NCBI RefSeq assembly: GCF_000177195.2
Contig: NC_015953.1
Coordinates: 1,488,001 to 1,552,000 of the forward strand
Origin: Streptomyces sp. SirexAA-E
GTDB lineage: Bacteria > Actinomycetota > Actinomycetes > Streptomycetales > Streptomycetaceae
Length of the DNA: 64,000 nucleotides
Direction of reading: 5' to 3'
In this document: in pieces, positions 50,705 through 61,147 of the stretch
How positions within the stretch are numbered: the stretch's first letter is position 1
Layout of the letters: every line of letters starts with the position of its first letter
Made by a program: the position numbers and the translations under genes
Notes under the pieces: generated by a model
What the model was told of the DNA's origin: nothing
Seen by the model: the letters and a program-made list of their open reading frames with translations, nothing else
Database searches by the model: none

Positions 50705-51394
50705 ATGATCGATCACGTGCATGACCTGGCGGCCCTACGGGAGGCGACCGATCGGCTGCTCGCCGCCACCGCCACGTGGGACGACGCCGCGCTCGGCGAA
50801 CCGTCACGGCTGCCGGGCTGGAGCCGCGGCCATGTTCTGGCCCACCTGTCACGTAACGCCGACGCGCTCGTAAACGTTCTCCGCGGACGCCCGATGTACG
50901 CGAACAGCGAAAACCGGGACGCCGACATCGAGCGGGGCGCCTCCAGGCCCTTGGACGCGCAGGTCTCCGACCTGCGGGAAAGCGCCGAGGCCTTCCAGTC
51001 GGCCGCCGCCGTGCCCGCCGACTGGTCCCGCACGGTCACCCTCCGCAACGGTGTGACGGATCAGGCATGGCGCGTTCCCTTCCGGCGGCGCGGCGAGGTC
51101 GAGCTGCACCACGTCGACCTGGGGATCGGCTACGAGCTGGAGGACCTGCCGGAGGAGTTCGTGTCCCGGGAGAACGACTTCCTGGCGGAGCGCTTCGCCG
51201 GACATCCCCAGGTGGTCGCCACGTCGGCGACGGCCGAGGACGGCAGGATCTGGACCACGGGCGGCGGTGCCGCCGGGACGCCGGTCACCGTGCGGGGTAC
51301 GGCCGCGGACATCCTCGGGTGGCTGTGCGGACGCCGCGACGGCTCCGGGCTCACCGTGGAAGGCGGCGGCCTTCCCGCGCTGCCCCCGCTATAG
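50705..51394 (+). CDS. mycothiol-dependent maleylpyruvate isomerase-like protein
   Basis: 229 aa. An N-terminal DinB-like four-helix bundle with metal-ligand motif SRGHVLAHLSRNADAL and the later RGEVELHHVDLGIGYE, then a C-terminal alpha/beta domain (about 170-229). This is the architecture of maleylpyruvate isomerase, which uses mycothiol; related proteins handle thiol adducts and xenobiotics. No gentisate genes are nearby, so the true substrate is open. Followed at ten bases by the MBL gene on the same strand. Confidence 0.85.
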   Translation: MIDHVHDLAALREATDRLLAATATWDDAALGEPSRLPGWSRGHVLAHLSRNADALVNVLRGRPMYANSENRDADIERGASRPLDAQVSDLRESAEAFQSAAAVPADWSRTVTLRNGVTDQAWRVPFRRRGEVELHHVDLGIGYELEDLPEEFVSRENDFLAERFAGHPQVVATSATAEDGRIWTTGGGAAGTPVTVRGTAADILGWLCGRRDGSGLTVEGGGLPALPPL

Positions 51395-51404
51395 GCTGCG
51401 GCGT

Positions 51405-52061
51405 ATGACGTACAGCGGAACGGTCAGGGTCGGCGGACCGGCGGACGTGCACGAGCTGACAGATCTGATGATCTCCAAGGTCGCCGTCGGGCGGATGGAC
51501 AACAACGCCTATCTGCTGCGGTGCCGTGCCACCGGCGAGCAGCTGCTGATCGACGCGGCCGCCGAGGCCGGGACGCTGCTGCGGCTGATCGGCGAGGACG
51601 GCATCGCCTCGGTGGTCACCACGCACCGGCACCCCGACCACTGGCAGGCGCTGGCCGAGGTGGTGGCCGCCACCGGGGCGCGCACCGTCGCCGGTAGGCA
51701 CGACGCGGAGGGGATCCCCGTCCCGACGGACCTTCTCGTCGACGACGGCGACACGGTCCGGGTGGGCCGGGTCTCGCTGACCGCTCGCCATCTGACCGGT
51801 CACACCCCCGGCTCCATCGCCCTGGTCTACGACGACCCGCACGGCGCCCCGCACCTCTTCACCGGGGACTGCCTCTTCCCGGGCGGGGTGGGCAACACCC
51901 ACCAGGACCCGGAGGCGTTCGCGAGCCTGCTCCACGACGTGGAGACCAAGCTCTTCGGCCCGCTGCCCGACGAGACCTGGGTGTATCCCGGCCACGGCGG
52001 CGACACCACGCTGGGCGCCGAGCGCCCGCAGCTGCCGGAGTGGCGCAAGCGCGGGTGGTGA
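51405..52061 (+). CDS. metallo-beta-lactamase-fold hydrolase
   Basis: 218 aa. Metal motifs THRHPDHWQAL (HxHxDH), a second His in ARHLTGHTPGS, the Asp in FTGDCLFPGG and the last His in YPGHGGDTTLG, as in glyoxalase II-type enzymes. TAGGCT (51392-51397) overlaps the stop of the upstream gene and lies 7 nt before this ATG, so a separate leaderless mRNA is likely besides co-transcription. Pairing with a mycothiol-type isomerase suggests thiol-adduct or thioester hydrolysis; this is inference. Confidence 0.88.
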   Translation: MTYSGTVRVGGPADVHELTDLMISKVAVGRMDNNAYLLRCRATGEQLLIDAAAEAGTLLRLIGEDGIASVVTTHRHPDHWQALAEVVAATGARTVAGRHDAEGIPVPTDLLVDDGDTVRVGRVSLTARHLTGHTPGSIALVYDDPHGAPHLFTGDCLFPGGVGNTHQDPEAFASLLHDVETKLFGPLPDETWVYPGHGGDTTLGAERPQLPEWRKRGW

Positions 52062-52067
52062 ACGCAC

Positions 52068-52116
52068 GACACGGCGGCGGCCGGGTGCCCCGAGGGGCCC
52101 CGGCCGCCGCCGTGTC
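52068..52116. terminator. 18-bp stem between MBL gene and terC
   Basis: Bases 52068-52085 and 52099-52116 are exact reverse complements with a 13-base loop, between convergent genes. Confidence 0.82.
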
Positions 52117-52140
52117 CGTGTCTCTCCGGCCCGCCGTCGG

Positions 52141-53142
52141 CTACTTGTCGGCGCCGACGTTCTCGCTCTCCTCGCCGGCCGCCTTCGCGGACTCCGCCGC
52201 CGCCTGCCTCCGGGTGGCGATCAGGCTGGTGACGGTGGTGATCATAAGGACACCGCAGATGACGGAGAGGGAGAACGGGATCGAGATCTCGGGGACGTGC
52301 ACCCCGGACTCGTGCAGCGCGTGCAGCACCAGCTTGACGCCGATGAAGCCGAGGATCACCGAGAGCCCGTAGCTGAGGTGGACCAGCTTCTTCAGCAGCC
52401 CGCCGATGAGGAAGTACAGCTGCCGCAGCCCCATCAGGGCGAAGGCGTTGGCGGTGAAGACGATGTACGGGTCCTGGGTCAGGCCGAAGATCGCCGGGAT
52501 GGAGTCCAGCGCGAAGAGCACGTCCGTGGTGCCGATGGCGAGCATGACCACCATCAGCGGGGTCAGCACGCGCTTGCCGTTGGTACGGATGAAGAGCTTG
52601 GTGCCGTGGTACCGGTCGGCGACGCCGAAGCGGTGCTCGATCGACTTCAGGAGGCGGTTCTCCTCGAACTCCTCCTCGTCCTCGTCGGCCCGCGCCTCCT
52701 GGATCAGCTTCCAGGCGGTGTAGATCAGGAACGCGCCGAAGATGTAGAAGATCCACGAGAAGTTGGCGATGACCGCCGCACCGGCCGCGATGAAGATCGC
52801 CCGCAGCACCAGGGCGATCAGCACACCGATCAGCAGCACCCGCTGCTGCAGCTGCGAGGGCACCGAGAACTTCGCCATGATCAGGACGAAGACGAAGAGG
52901 TTGTCGACACTGAGCGACTTCTCGGTGATGAAGCCGGCGAAGAACTCACCCGACGCCTGGCTCTCCCCGAAGACCAGCAGACCCAGCCCGAAGAGTACGG
53001 CCAGCGCGATCCAGACGACGGTCCAGATTCCGGCTTCCTTGGTCGACACGTCATGGGGTTTGCGCCCGATGAAGAAGTCGACGGAGATGAGGGCGACCAG
53101 ACCGAGAATGGTCAGCGCCCAGAGGGTCCATGAAACGTCCAC
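52141..53142 (-). CDS. terC: TerC/Alx-family membrane protein
   Basis: 333 aa with about nine membrane helices. Conserved acidic residues lie in EKSLSVDNLFVFVLIM and GTTDVLFALDSIPAIFGLTQDPYIVFTANAFALMGLR, the TerC signature. Members such as Alx and MntP-linked TerC proteins move manganese or metallate exported enzymes. The start is a GTG with GGAGG four bases upstream. The manganese riboswitch in its leader supports a Mn-related function. Confidence 0.92.
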   Translation of the reverse strand: MDVSWTLWALTILGLVALISVDFFIGRKPHDVSTKEAGIWTVVWIALAVLFGLGLLVFGESQASGEFFAGFITEKSLSVDNLFVFVLIMAKFSVPSQLQQRVLLIGVLIALVLRAIFIAAGAAVIANFSWIFYIFGAFLIYTAWKLIQEARADEDEEEFEENRLLKSIEHRFGVADRYHGTKLFIRTNGKRVLTPLMVVMLAIGTTDVLFALDSIPAIFGLTQDPYIVFTANAFALMGLRQLYFLIGGLLKKLVHLSYGLSVILGFIGVKLVLHALHESGVHVPEISIPFSLSVICGVLMITTVTSLIATRRQAAAESAKAAGEESENVGADK

Positions 53143-53164
53143 TGCGCCTCCGGCAGTTCGCTAC

Positions 53165-53297
53165 GGCTCTGGTTCAGCGTCGTCGCTGCCGGAGGTCTCT
53201 TCCACCCGGGACGCGGGCTGCGCGCCGGGCCGGCGCCCCGGGACCGGTCACAGTCCGTATTGACGGGAACGCCGCGATCGGGAGTACTCCCCTCCGT
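53165..53297 (-). promoter_or_regulatory. yybP-ykoY (manganese) riboswitch ahead of terC
   Basis: Minus-strand reading gives the hallmark GGGGAGTACTCCC (about 53280-53292), then GCGTTCCCGTCAATACGG, a G+C-rich arm, GGGTGGAAGAGACCTCCGG (about 53189-53207) and GACGACGCTGAACC near 53171-53184. These are the conserved blocks of the yybP-ykoY class, which senses Mn(II) and often precedes TerC/Alx or MntP genes. Ends about 25-30 nt before the GTG. Confidence 0.82.
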
Positions 53298-53406
53298 TCG
53301 AAGAACAGTACAGGAAACACCAAGAAAAGGTAAAGCGATAGGCAAAGACAGATCAAAAGCCCAGGTCAAGGCGGTTGGCCGGGGTGGACGCCAGACGGCC
53401 CGGCTC

Positions 53407-55401
53407 TCAGCGGCGGTCCGTCCGGCGTGCCGCGGCCACCAGCGCCAGCACCTGCTCCAGGACGCGGCTGCCCTCCGGGGCCCGGGACGGCTCGTACGTC
53501 CAGGCGTGGCCCACCCACGGGTCGGCGAGGTGGTCGTCGGCGACGGGGGTCACACGCAGCAGGGAGCGCCAGAGCGGGTCGAGCACGGGGCCGTAGGCGC
53601 GGGCGTCCTCGCGGTCGGCCACCATCATCAGGTGCACGCCCACCGAGGGCCCCTCGTCGGCGAGGTAGCGCAGCTGGGTGACGGCCCGGTCGTCGAAGCC
53701 GTGCGGGAAGTCGTTGACGATCAGCAGGTGCTCGCCCACGTCCAGGTCCGGCGGCAGCGAGTCCGCGGCCCCGGCCCTGACGGCCATCTGCACCAGGTCG
53801 ACCCGGCGGGTGAGCTGGGCGAGGACCGCGGCCACTCCCCCGGCGCCGGAGGCGGGCGGTGCGGCCAGGACTCCGGAGGCGGTCAGCGGCGCGAGGGGAC
53901 CGGCGGCGGAGCCCGCGGGGTCGATGACGTGCACCGAGAACTCGTGCGCGGGGTAGACCGCGAGCAGCCGGGCGGCCAGCGCGACGGCGGTCTCCACGGC
54001 CGACCGGCGCAGCGCGTCCCCGTCCGCCGCCGCCGCGGCCTCGGAGGCCGTACGTCCGCTGTCGATCCAGATACCGCGCTCCAGGGGCAGCCGGACCAGC
54101 AGCGGGATGCGCAGATCGGTCCGCTCGGGCAGGTGGAGGTCGCCGACACGCAACGCCATGGGAATCTCCATCGGCACGCGGTAGCCGTGCCAGACGGGGT
54201 TGTCCCAGCCGGCGTACGCAGCGGGGAGCGCGGGCTCCACCACGGCCGATTCTGCGGCGAGCTGGGCCAGGTCACGGTCCAGGGCCTCGCGCGCCCGGGC
54301 GGCCAGTTCCTCGCGCTTGGCGCGGGCCTCCTCGCGTGCCCGGTCGCCCGCGCCGCCCATGCGGTTGCGCGGGTCACCGAGGGCCCGGTCGATCTCCTGC
54401 TCCATCCGGGAATCGGCGAAGTCGACGGCGCTGCGGTAAGCGGCGACGGCGCGGGCCAGGTCCTCGAACATGCCCCATATCTGGTTGTAGAGGCGCTCGT
54501 CCATGGACCAGCCGGTGGCGTCACCCGCGACGGGCCGGGCGGGCTCCCCGGGAGCGGCGGGCGGGACCGTGGGCGGCGGCGGGGGCGGAGCGGAGGTCTG
54601 GCGGCGCGGGTGCGCGTAGTCGATGGGTCCACCGGCCGTGGAGCCCGGAGTCGGGGAGCCTTGAGGCGTGGCCCCCGGACCGGCCGCTCCCGAGGCAGTG
54701 GAGCCCGCAGCCGCGCCGGAGTCGCCGAGCGCCCCGGGGGCCGGGGCGGCCGGCTGGCCCCCGCCCGCAGGCGGGGCCGAAGGCCCGGCGGGGTGTCGGA
54801 CGCGCTCGCCGTCCGGGGTACGGGGCGGTGGGGGCGTCACGGAGCGGGCCGACCCGGCGGCGACCGCTTCGTGTATCGCCGCGGCGCACTCCGCCGCCCG
54901 GTCGATCCCCTGGTCGGCGAGCATGCCGGCGAGCCCGGTCGCGTACCCCTGGCCGACCGCGCGGACCTTCCACGCGCCCTGGCGGCGGTAGAGCTCCAGG
55001 GCGGCCACCGCCGACTCGGTGTCCAGGCCGGTGAGGGTGAAGGTGGCGATCTCGGTGCCGTCGAGGCCGGTGACCGCGACGAACGGCGCGGCGACCGCGC
55101 CGAACCTGTCGGGCCGCCCGGCCCCGGTGGGGAGGGCCAGGAGCACGGTGACGCGGTGGACCGTCTCGGGCAGGGCGTCGAGGTCCACGGCCAGCCGGTG
55201 GTCGGCCGCCGCCTGCCGGGACACCTCCAGACCGGGCAGCTGGGGCGAGCCCGGGTGGGCGATCCACTCGGCGCCCCGGACCGTGCCGTGCTCGTCCCCG
55301 AGCGTGGCCCCGGCCACGACGGGCGAGCCCGCCGACACCCTGATCTCCAGACGGGTCCGGGGCAAGGTGTGGTTCTGCCCCCGGACCAGTTCGGCCGTCA
55401 T
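53407..55401 (-). CDS. TerD domain fused to an FtsK-like domain without P-loop
   Basis: 664 aa. N-terminal TerD-like domain (about 1-185: LEIRVSAGSPVVAGATLG, TLTGLDTESAVAALELYRRQGAWKVRAVGQGYATGL). Then a Pro/Gly/Ser linker (190-310), a charged helical segment (330-400) and a C-terminal domain like FtsK/SpoIIIE ATPases (WDNPVWHGYRVPMEIPMALRVG, FSVHVIDPAG, LLIVNDFPHGFDDRAVTQLRYLADEGPSVGVHLMM). The Walker A loop is missing where expected (WIDSGRTASEAAAA); a Walker B-like Asp remains. It starts next to terD and probably acts with it. Function unknown. Confidence 0.8.
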   Translation of the reverse strand: MTAELVRGQNHTLPRTRLEIRVSAGSPVVAGATLGDEHGTVRGAEWIAHPGSPQLPGLEVSRQAAADHRLAVDLDALPETVHRVTVLLALPTGAGRPDRFGAVAAPFVAVTGLDGTEIATFTLTGLDTESAVAALELYRRQGAWKVRAVGQGYATGLAGMLADQGIDRAAECAAAIHEAVAAGSARSVTPPPPRTPDGERVRHPAGPSAPPAGGGQPAAPAPGALGDSGAAAGSTASGAAGPGATPQGSPTPGSTAGGPIDYAHPRRQTSAPPPPPPTVPPAAPGEPARPVAGDATGWSMDERLYNQIWGMFEDLARAVAAYRSAVDFADSRMEQEIDRALGDPRNRMGGAGDRAREEARAKREELAARAREALDRDLAQLAAESAVVEPALPAAYAGWDNPVWHGYRVPMEIPMALRVGDLHLPERTDLRIPLLVRLPLERGIWIDSGRTASEAAAAADGDALRRSAVETAVALAARLLAVYPAHEFSVHVIDPAGSAAGPLAPLTASGVLAAPPASGAGGVAAVLAQLTRRVDLVQMAVRAGAADSLPPDLDVGEHLLIVNDFPHGFDDRAVTQLRYLADEGPSVGVHLMMVADREDARAYGPVLDPLWRSLLRVTPVADDHLADPWVGHAWTYEPSRAPEGSRVLEQVLALVAAARRTDRR

Positions 55402-55523
55402 CGCCCTGTCCCCCTCGACGTTCGGTGTGGTGCCCTGCCATGGGCGCAGCTCCCGGCGGCGGGTGCCTCCGGGAGCTGCTCGTACAGATGGGCGGACCGG
55501 GCCGGGGCCCGTCCTGCCGGGCC

Positions 55524-56102
55524 CTACAGGTGCGGCAGGATCGCCGGCATCAGGTCCTGGAAGGTCCGGCCGTTGGCCGGGTTGCCCAGGGCGGTCATCT
55601 GCCAGCCGTTGCCCGCGCGGTGCACCTTGGCCATGATCTGGGCGGTGTACTGGCCGCCGCCGTCCAGCGTGTAGCGCGCCAGCTCCTGGCCGTTGGTCTC
55701 GTCGACGATGCGGCAGAAGGCGTTCTGCACCTCCTGGAACGTCTGGCCGGTGAAGGAGTTCACCGTGAAGACGATCTGGTCGATGTGGACCGGCACCCGC
55801 TGGAGGTCGACGAGGATCGCCTCGTCGTCGCCGCCCGAGCCGGCGCCGCCGACCAGGTTGTCGCCGGTGTGCTTGACGGAGCCGTCGTCGCTGGTGAGGT
55901 GGCGGAAGAACACGACGTCCACGGGCTGCTTGTCGGCGAACAGCACCGCGGAGGCGTCCAGGTCGATCTCCCGGGTGCGCGAACCGAACAGCCCACGGCG
56001 CGGGGCCGCCTGCCAGCCGAGCCCCATCCGTACCGCGGTCAGGGTCCCCCCGTCGCTCTTCTGCAGGCTGATGGCCTGGCCCTTGGTCATGTTGACCGTC
56101 AC
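55524..56102 (-). CDS. terD: TerD-family calcium-binding stress protein
   Basis: 192 aa. Full TerD pattern: ISLQKSDGGTLTAVRMGLGWQA, IDLDASAVLFADKQPVDVVFF, then GDDEAILVDLQRVP and FTVNSFTGQTFQEVQNAFCRIV. Acidic loop residues bind calcium in characterised members. The GTG at 56102 is preceded by GAGGGG. It lies between uvrB and the TerD/FtsK-like fusion, all minus strand, with 122- and 132-bp gaps, so the two Ter genes probably share regulation. Confidence 0.93.
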   Translation of the reverse strand: MTVNMTKGQAISLQKSDGGTLTAVRMGLGWQAAPRRGLFGSRTREIDLDASAVLFADKQPVDVVFFRHLTSDDGSVKHTGDNLVGGAGSGGDDEAILVDLQRVPVHIDQIVFTVNSFTGQTFQEVQNAFCRIVDETNGQELARYTLDGGGQYTAQIMAKVHRAGNGWQMTALGNPANGRTFQDLMPAILPHL

Positions 56103-56234
56103 GCGCTGTCCCCTCTCCGCTTGCCCCGCACCCGTCGGTGTGCGGTTTCCCCGCACCCTACGCAGTCATCGGAGGCGAACAGCAGGGATAGGCCGTTTTT
56201 GTGTCGGTCCTGCAACACTGCGGGTTCCCACAGG

Positions 56235-58373
<2,139 letters not shown>

Positions 58374-58413
58374 GCTCACCACGGTACGACCCGCCACTGA
58401 CAACGGCGTCGTG

Positions 58414-59286
58414 TCAGTGGTCGCGCGACTGCCGGTACCCGCCCTGGGAGGCCGTCTCGCAAGGGGTGCGCCGGCGCTGCACGGGGATGGCGGAGGCCTG
58501 CCGGCCGCCGTACGGACCGGGTCCGTACCGGTGGTCGGTGCCGGACGGCAGCCCTCCGCCCGTCACCACCAGCGGGTCGACCAGCACCACGACCCCGGCG
58601 AGCAGGAGGAAGCAGCCGGGGCCGACCAGCATGGGCAGCAGCAGGGAGGCGGGCTCGTCCCCGGCCACCGGGAGGGCGGCCGGATCCAGCTGGACGTGGA
58701 GCGCGGCCATCCCCGTGTAGTGCATGCCGCTGACCGCGACGGCCATGACCACGCTCGCGCCGAGGCTGGCCAGGAAGCCGTGGACGGAGACGGCCGCCCA
58801 GAGCGCGGTGGTCGCCGCCACGACGGCGATGACGACGGAGAGCGACACCGTGAGCGTGTCGTAGGCGAACCGCCCCGCGAAGAGCACCCCGGCCATGCCG
58901 AGGTAGTGCATCGACGCCACCCCGAGTCCGGTGATCGTGCCGCCGGTGACCAGGGCCATGCGGGTCGCACCCTGGTAGCCGACGATGAAGATGCCGATGC
59001 CCACCATGACGACCGCCACGCCGAGGCCGGCGAAGGTGAGCGTCCTGTCGTACCCGACCGGGGTCTCCTCGACGGTGAAGCCGAGCATGGCCACGAAGTG
59101 CATCGTCCAGACGCCCGACCCCATGGAGGTGGCGCCGAGGGAGAGCCAGCCCGCCCGGGCACCGCCCCGCGCGCGCAGGGACCGCAGGGTGCAGCGCAGA
59201 CCGAGGGCCGCGCCGAGGCAGGCCATGAGGAACGCCACGACGGGCGTCACGAGGCCGTAGCCGAAGCCGTCAACTGTGCCCTGCAT
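58414..59286 (-). CDS. MHYT-domain integral membrane sensor
   Basis: 290 aa with about seven membrane helices. Three MHYT-type motifs lie near the outer face: [18 protein letters not shown] and GMHYTGMAA, proposed to bind copper and sense O2, CO or NO. A helix-rich core is followed by a soluble Gly/Pro/Tyr tail (about 245-290) with no GGDEF/EAL or kinase domain. GAAGGGCG precedes the ATG. Stand-alone form of a domain usually fused to signalling modules. Confidence 0.88.
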   Translation of the reverse strand: MQGTVDGFGYGLVTPVVAFLMACLGAALGLRCTLRSLRARGGARAGWLSLGATSMGSGVWTMHFVAMLGFTVEETPVGYDRTLTFAGLGVAVVMVGIGIFIVGYQGATRMALVTGGTITGLGVASMHYLGMAGVLFAGRFAYDTLTVSLSVVIAVVAATTALWAAVSVHGFLASLGASVVMAVAVSGMHYTGMAALHVQLDPAALPVAGDEPASLLLPMLVGPGCFLLLAGVVVLVDPLVVTGGGLPSGTDHRYGPGPYGGRQASAIPVQRRRTPCETASQGGYRQSRDH

Positions 59287-59501
59287 GCTGGTACGCCCTT
59301 CACGGAGGCCCGGGTTCGGGGGTGACCCTAAAGGGCGAGGCCCGGCAAGCAAACATAAGAACGGCATTTTATCCGTCCGTACCCCGCCCACAGGCCCGGT
59401 CCCTGACATTGCGTTCACACGGCGGTCACCGTCGGCCCGCCGTCCGTCGGGTGGTGGATGAGAGCCTCCTGGGGACCGCGAACCCGATGCGAGGAGTACC
59501 C

Positions 59502-60383
59502 GTGCCCGTACGCACCGCCACCACCTCCGCCACCGTCGCCGCCCTGCTCTGCGGCTGCGCCCTGCTGCCCGCCGGACAGGCCCGGGCGGCGGACGCCCGG
59601 ACGCCGGGCGCCGGCCCGGTCGTCCACGCCCATCGCGGCGCCTCCGCGTACGCCCCGGAGAACACGCTGGCGGCCGTCGACGCGGCCGACGCCCTGGGCA
59701 TCGCGTGGGTGGAGAACGACGTGCAGCGCACGAAGGACGGGGTGCTCGTCGTCCTGCACGACACGACCCTGGACCGGACCACGGACGCCGAGCAGGTCTT
59801 CCCCGACCGTGCGCCCTGGGCGGTGAAGGACTTCACCGCGGCGGAGATCGCCAGGCTGGACGCGGGCAGCTGGTTCGGCCCGGCGTTCGCGGGCGCCCGG
59901 GTTCCGACGTTCGCGCAGTACCTGAACCGAGTCGAGCGCAACCGCCAGAAGCTGCTCCTGGAGATCAAGAGCCCGGAGGTCTACCCGGGGATCGAGAAGG
60001 AGATCCTGCGGGTGCTGCGCCAGAAGGGGTGGCTGGACCGCAGGCACGTCGAACAGCGGCTGGTGGTCCAGAGCTTCGGTGCGGAGAGTGTGAAGATTGT
60101 CCACGCGCAACGCCCCGACGTCGTCACGGGCTTCCTGGGCACTCCCCCGGTGGCGGATCTGCCGAAGTACGCGGCGTTCACGGACCAGATCAATCCGGCG
60201 TACACCACGATCGACGCCGACTACGTCGCCGCGGTGCAGAAGCTGAAGGGCGCCCACGGCAAACCGCTCCGGGTCAACACCTGGACGGTCAACGACGCGG
60301 CGAAGGCGGCCGAGGTGGCGGGCTTCGGCGTGGACGGCATCATCAGCAACAACCCCGACGTCGTCCGGGACGCCACCCGCTGA
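59502..60383 (+). CDS. secreted glycerophosphodiester phosphodiesterase
   Basis: 293 aa. Signal peptide (about 1-33, ending QARA-ADA). GDPD barrel motifs: VVHAHRGASAYAPENTLAAVDAA with the catalytic His, WVENDVQRTKDGVLVVLHDTTLDRTTD with Glu/Asp/His ligands, KLLLEIKSPE, and VNTWTVNDAAKAAEVAGFGVDGIISNNPD. It hydrolyses glycerophosphodiesters outside the membrane to release glycerol-3-phosphate. I chose the GTG at 59502 because GAGGAG lies five bases upstream; an in-frame ATG is 15 bases earlier. Confidence 0.9.
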   Translation: MPVRTATTSATVAALLCGCALLPAGQARAADARTPGAGPVVHAHRGASAYAPENTLAAVDAADALGIAWVENDVQRTKDGVLVVLHDTTLDRTTDAEQVFPDRAPWAVKDFTAAEIARLDAGSWFGPAFAGARVPTFAQYLNRVERNRQKLLLEIKSPEVYPGIEKEILRVLRQKGWLDRRHVEQRLVVQSFGAESVKIVHAQRPDVVTGFLGTPPVADLPKYAAFTDQINPAYTTIDADYVAAVQKLKGAHGKPLRVNTWTVNDAAKAAEVAGFGVDGIISNNPDVVRDATR

Positions 60384-60427
60384 GGGAACCCGGCCGCGTT
60401 GTCGGTGCCGGGCCGTACGGTGGTCGC

Positions 60428-60973
60428 ATGGACAGCAACGAGCGGGGCGTGGAGTGGTCCGTCGTGGAGAGCGACGTCGGGCCGCTCCTGCTCGCCGCCA
60501 CCGGCACGGGCCTGGTGAGCGTGGTCTTCCACGCCCGGCCGGCGGTGCGGGAGGGCGCGCTGGACCGGCTGCGGACGCGGCTGGGCACCGAACCCGTGCG
60601 GGCACCGGACTCGGCGCGGCTGACGGAGCCCGTGCGCCAGCTCGACGCCTATTTCGCGGGCGGGCTGAGGGAGTTCACGCTGGATCTGGACTGGTCGCTG
60701 ACCTCCGGCTTCAACCGCGCGGTGCTGCGCGAGCTGGCGTCCGGCGTCCCGTACGGCACGGTCGTCGGCTACGGCGACCTCGCGGACCGGGTGGGACAGC
60801 CCGGGGCCGCCCAGGCGGTGGGCGCGGCCATGGGCTCCAACCCCCTGCCGGTGGTGGTGCCGTGCCACCGCGTGGTGGAGAGCGGCGGGGGCCTCGGCGG
60901 CTTCGGCGGCGGGCTGGAGACGAAGCGGCGGCTGCTGGCCCTCGAAGGGATACTCCCGCAGCCCCTCTTCTGA
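60428..60973 (+). CDS. ogt: methylated-DNA-protein-cysteine methyltransferase
   Basis: 181 aa. The acceptor Cys is C146 in PVVVPCHRVV; the recognition helix precedes it (PYGTVVGYGDLADRVGQPGAAQAVGAAMGSNPLP). It repairs O6-alkylguanine by suicide transfer. No Ada regulatory domain. TACGGT lies six bases before the ATG, suggesting a leaderless mRNA. It adds to the repair genes nearby. Confidence 0.93.
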   Translation: MDSNERGVEWSVVESDVGPLLLAATGTGLVSVVFHARPAVREGALDRLRTRLGTEPVRAPDSARLTEPVRQLDAYFAGGLREFTLDLDWSLTSGFNRAVLRELASGVPYGTVVGYGDLADRVGQPGAAQAVGAAMGSNPLPVVVPCHRVVESGGGLGGFGGGLETKRRLLALEGILPQPLF

Positions 60974-61147
60974 TCCGGTCGTGTCCGCCTGCCGGTGACG
61001 GCCGGGACGACCGCACCGCGGTCGACCGGGCGTGACGTGTGTGACCGCCGGGGCCGCGGAGGCTGCCGTGGCGCCCCGAACGGATCCGCACGCCGTCACC
61101 CCCGCCGTCCGGGTTTGCGGCCGCCCGGGCAGCGACAGAGATGGGGC

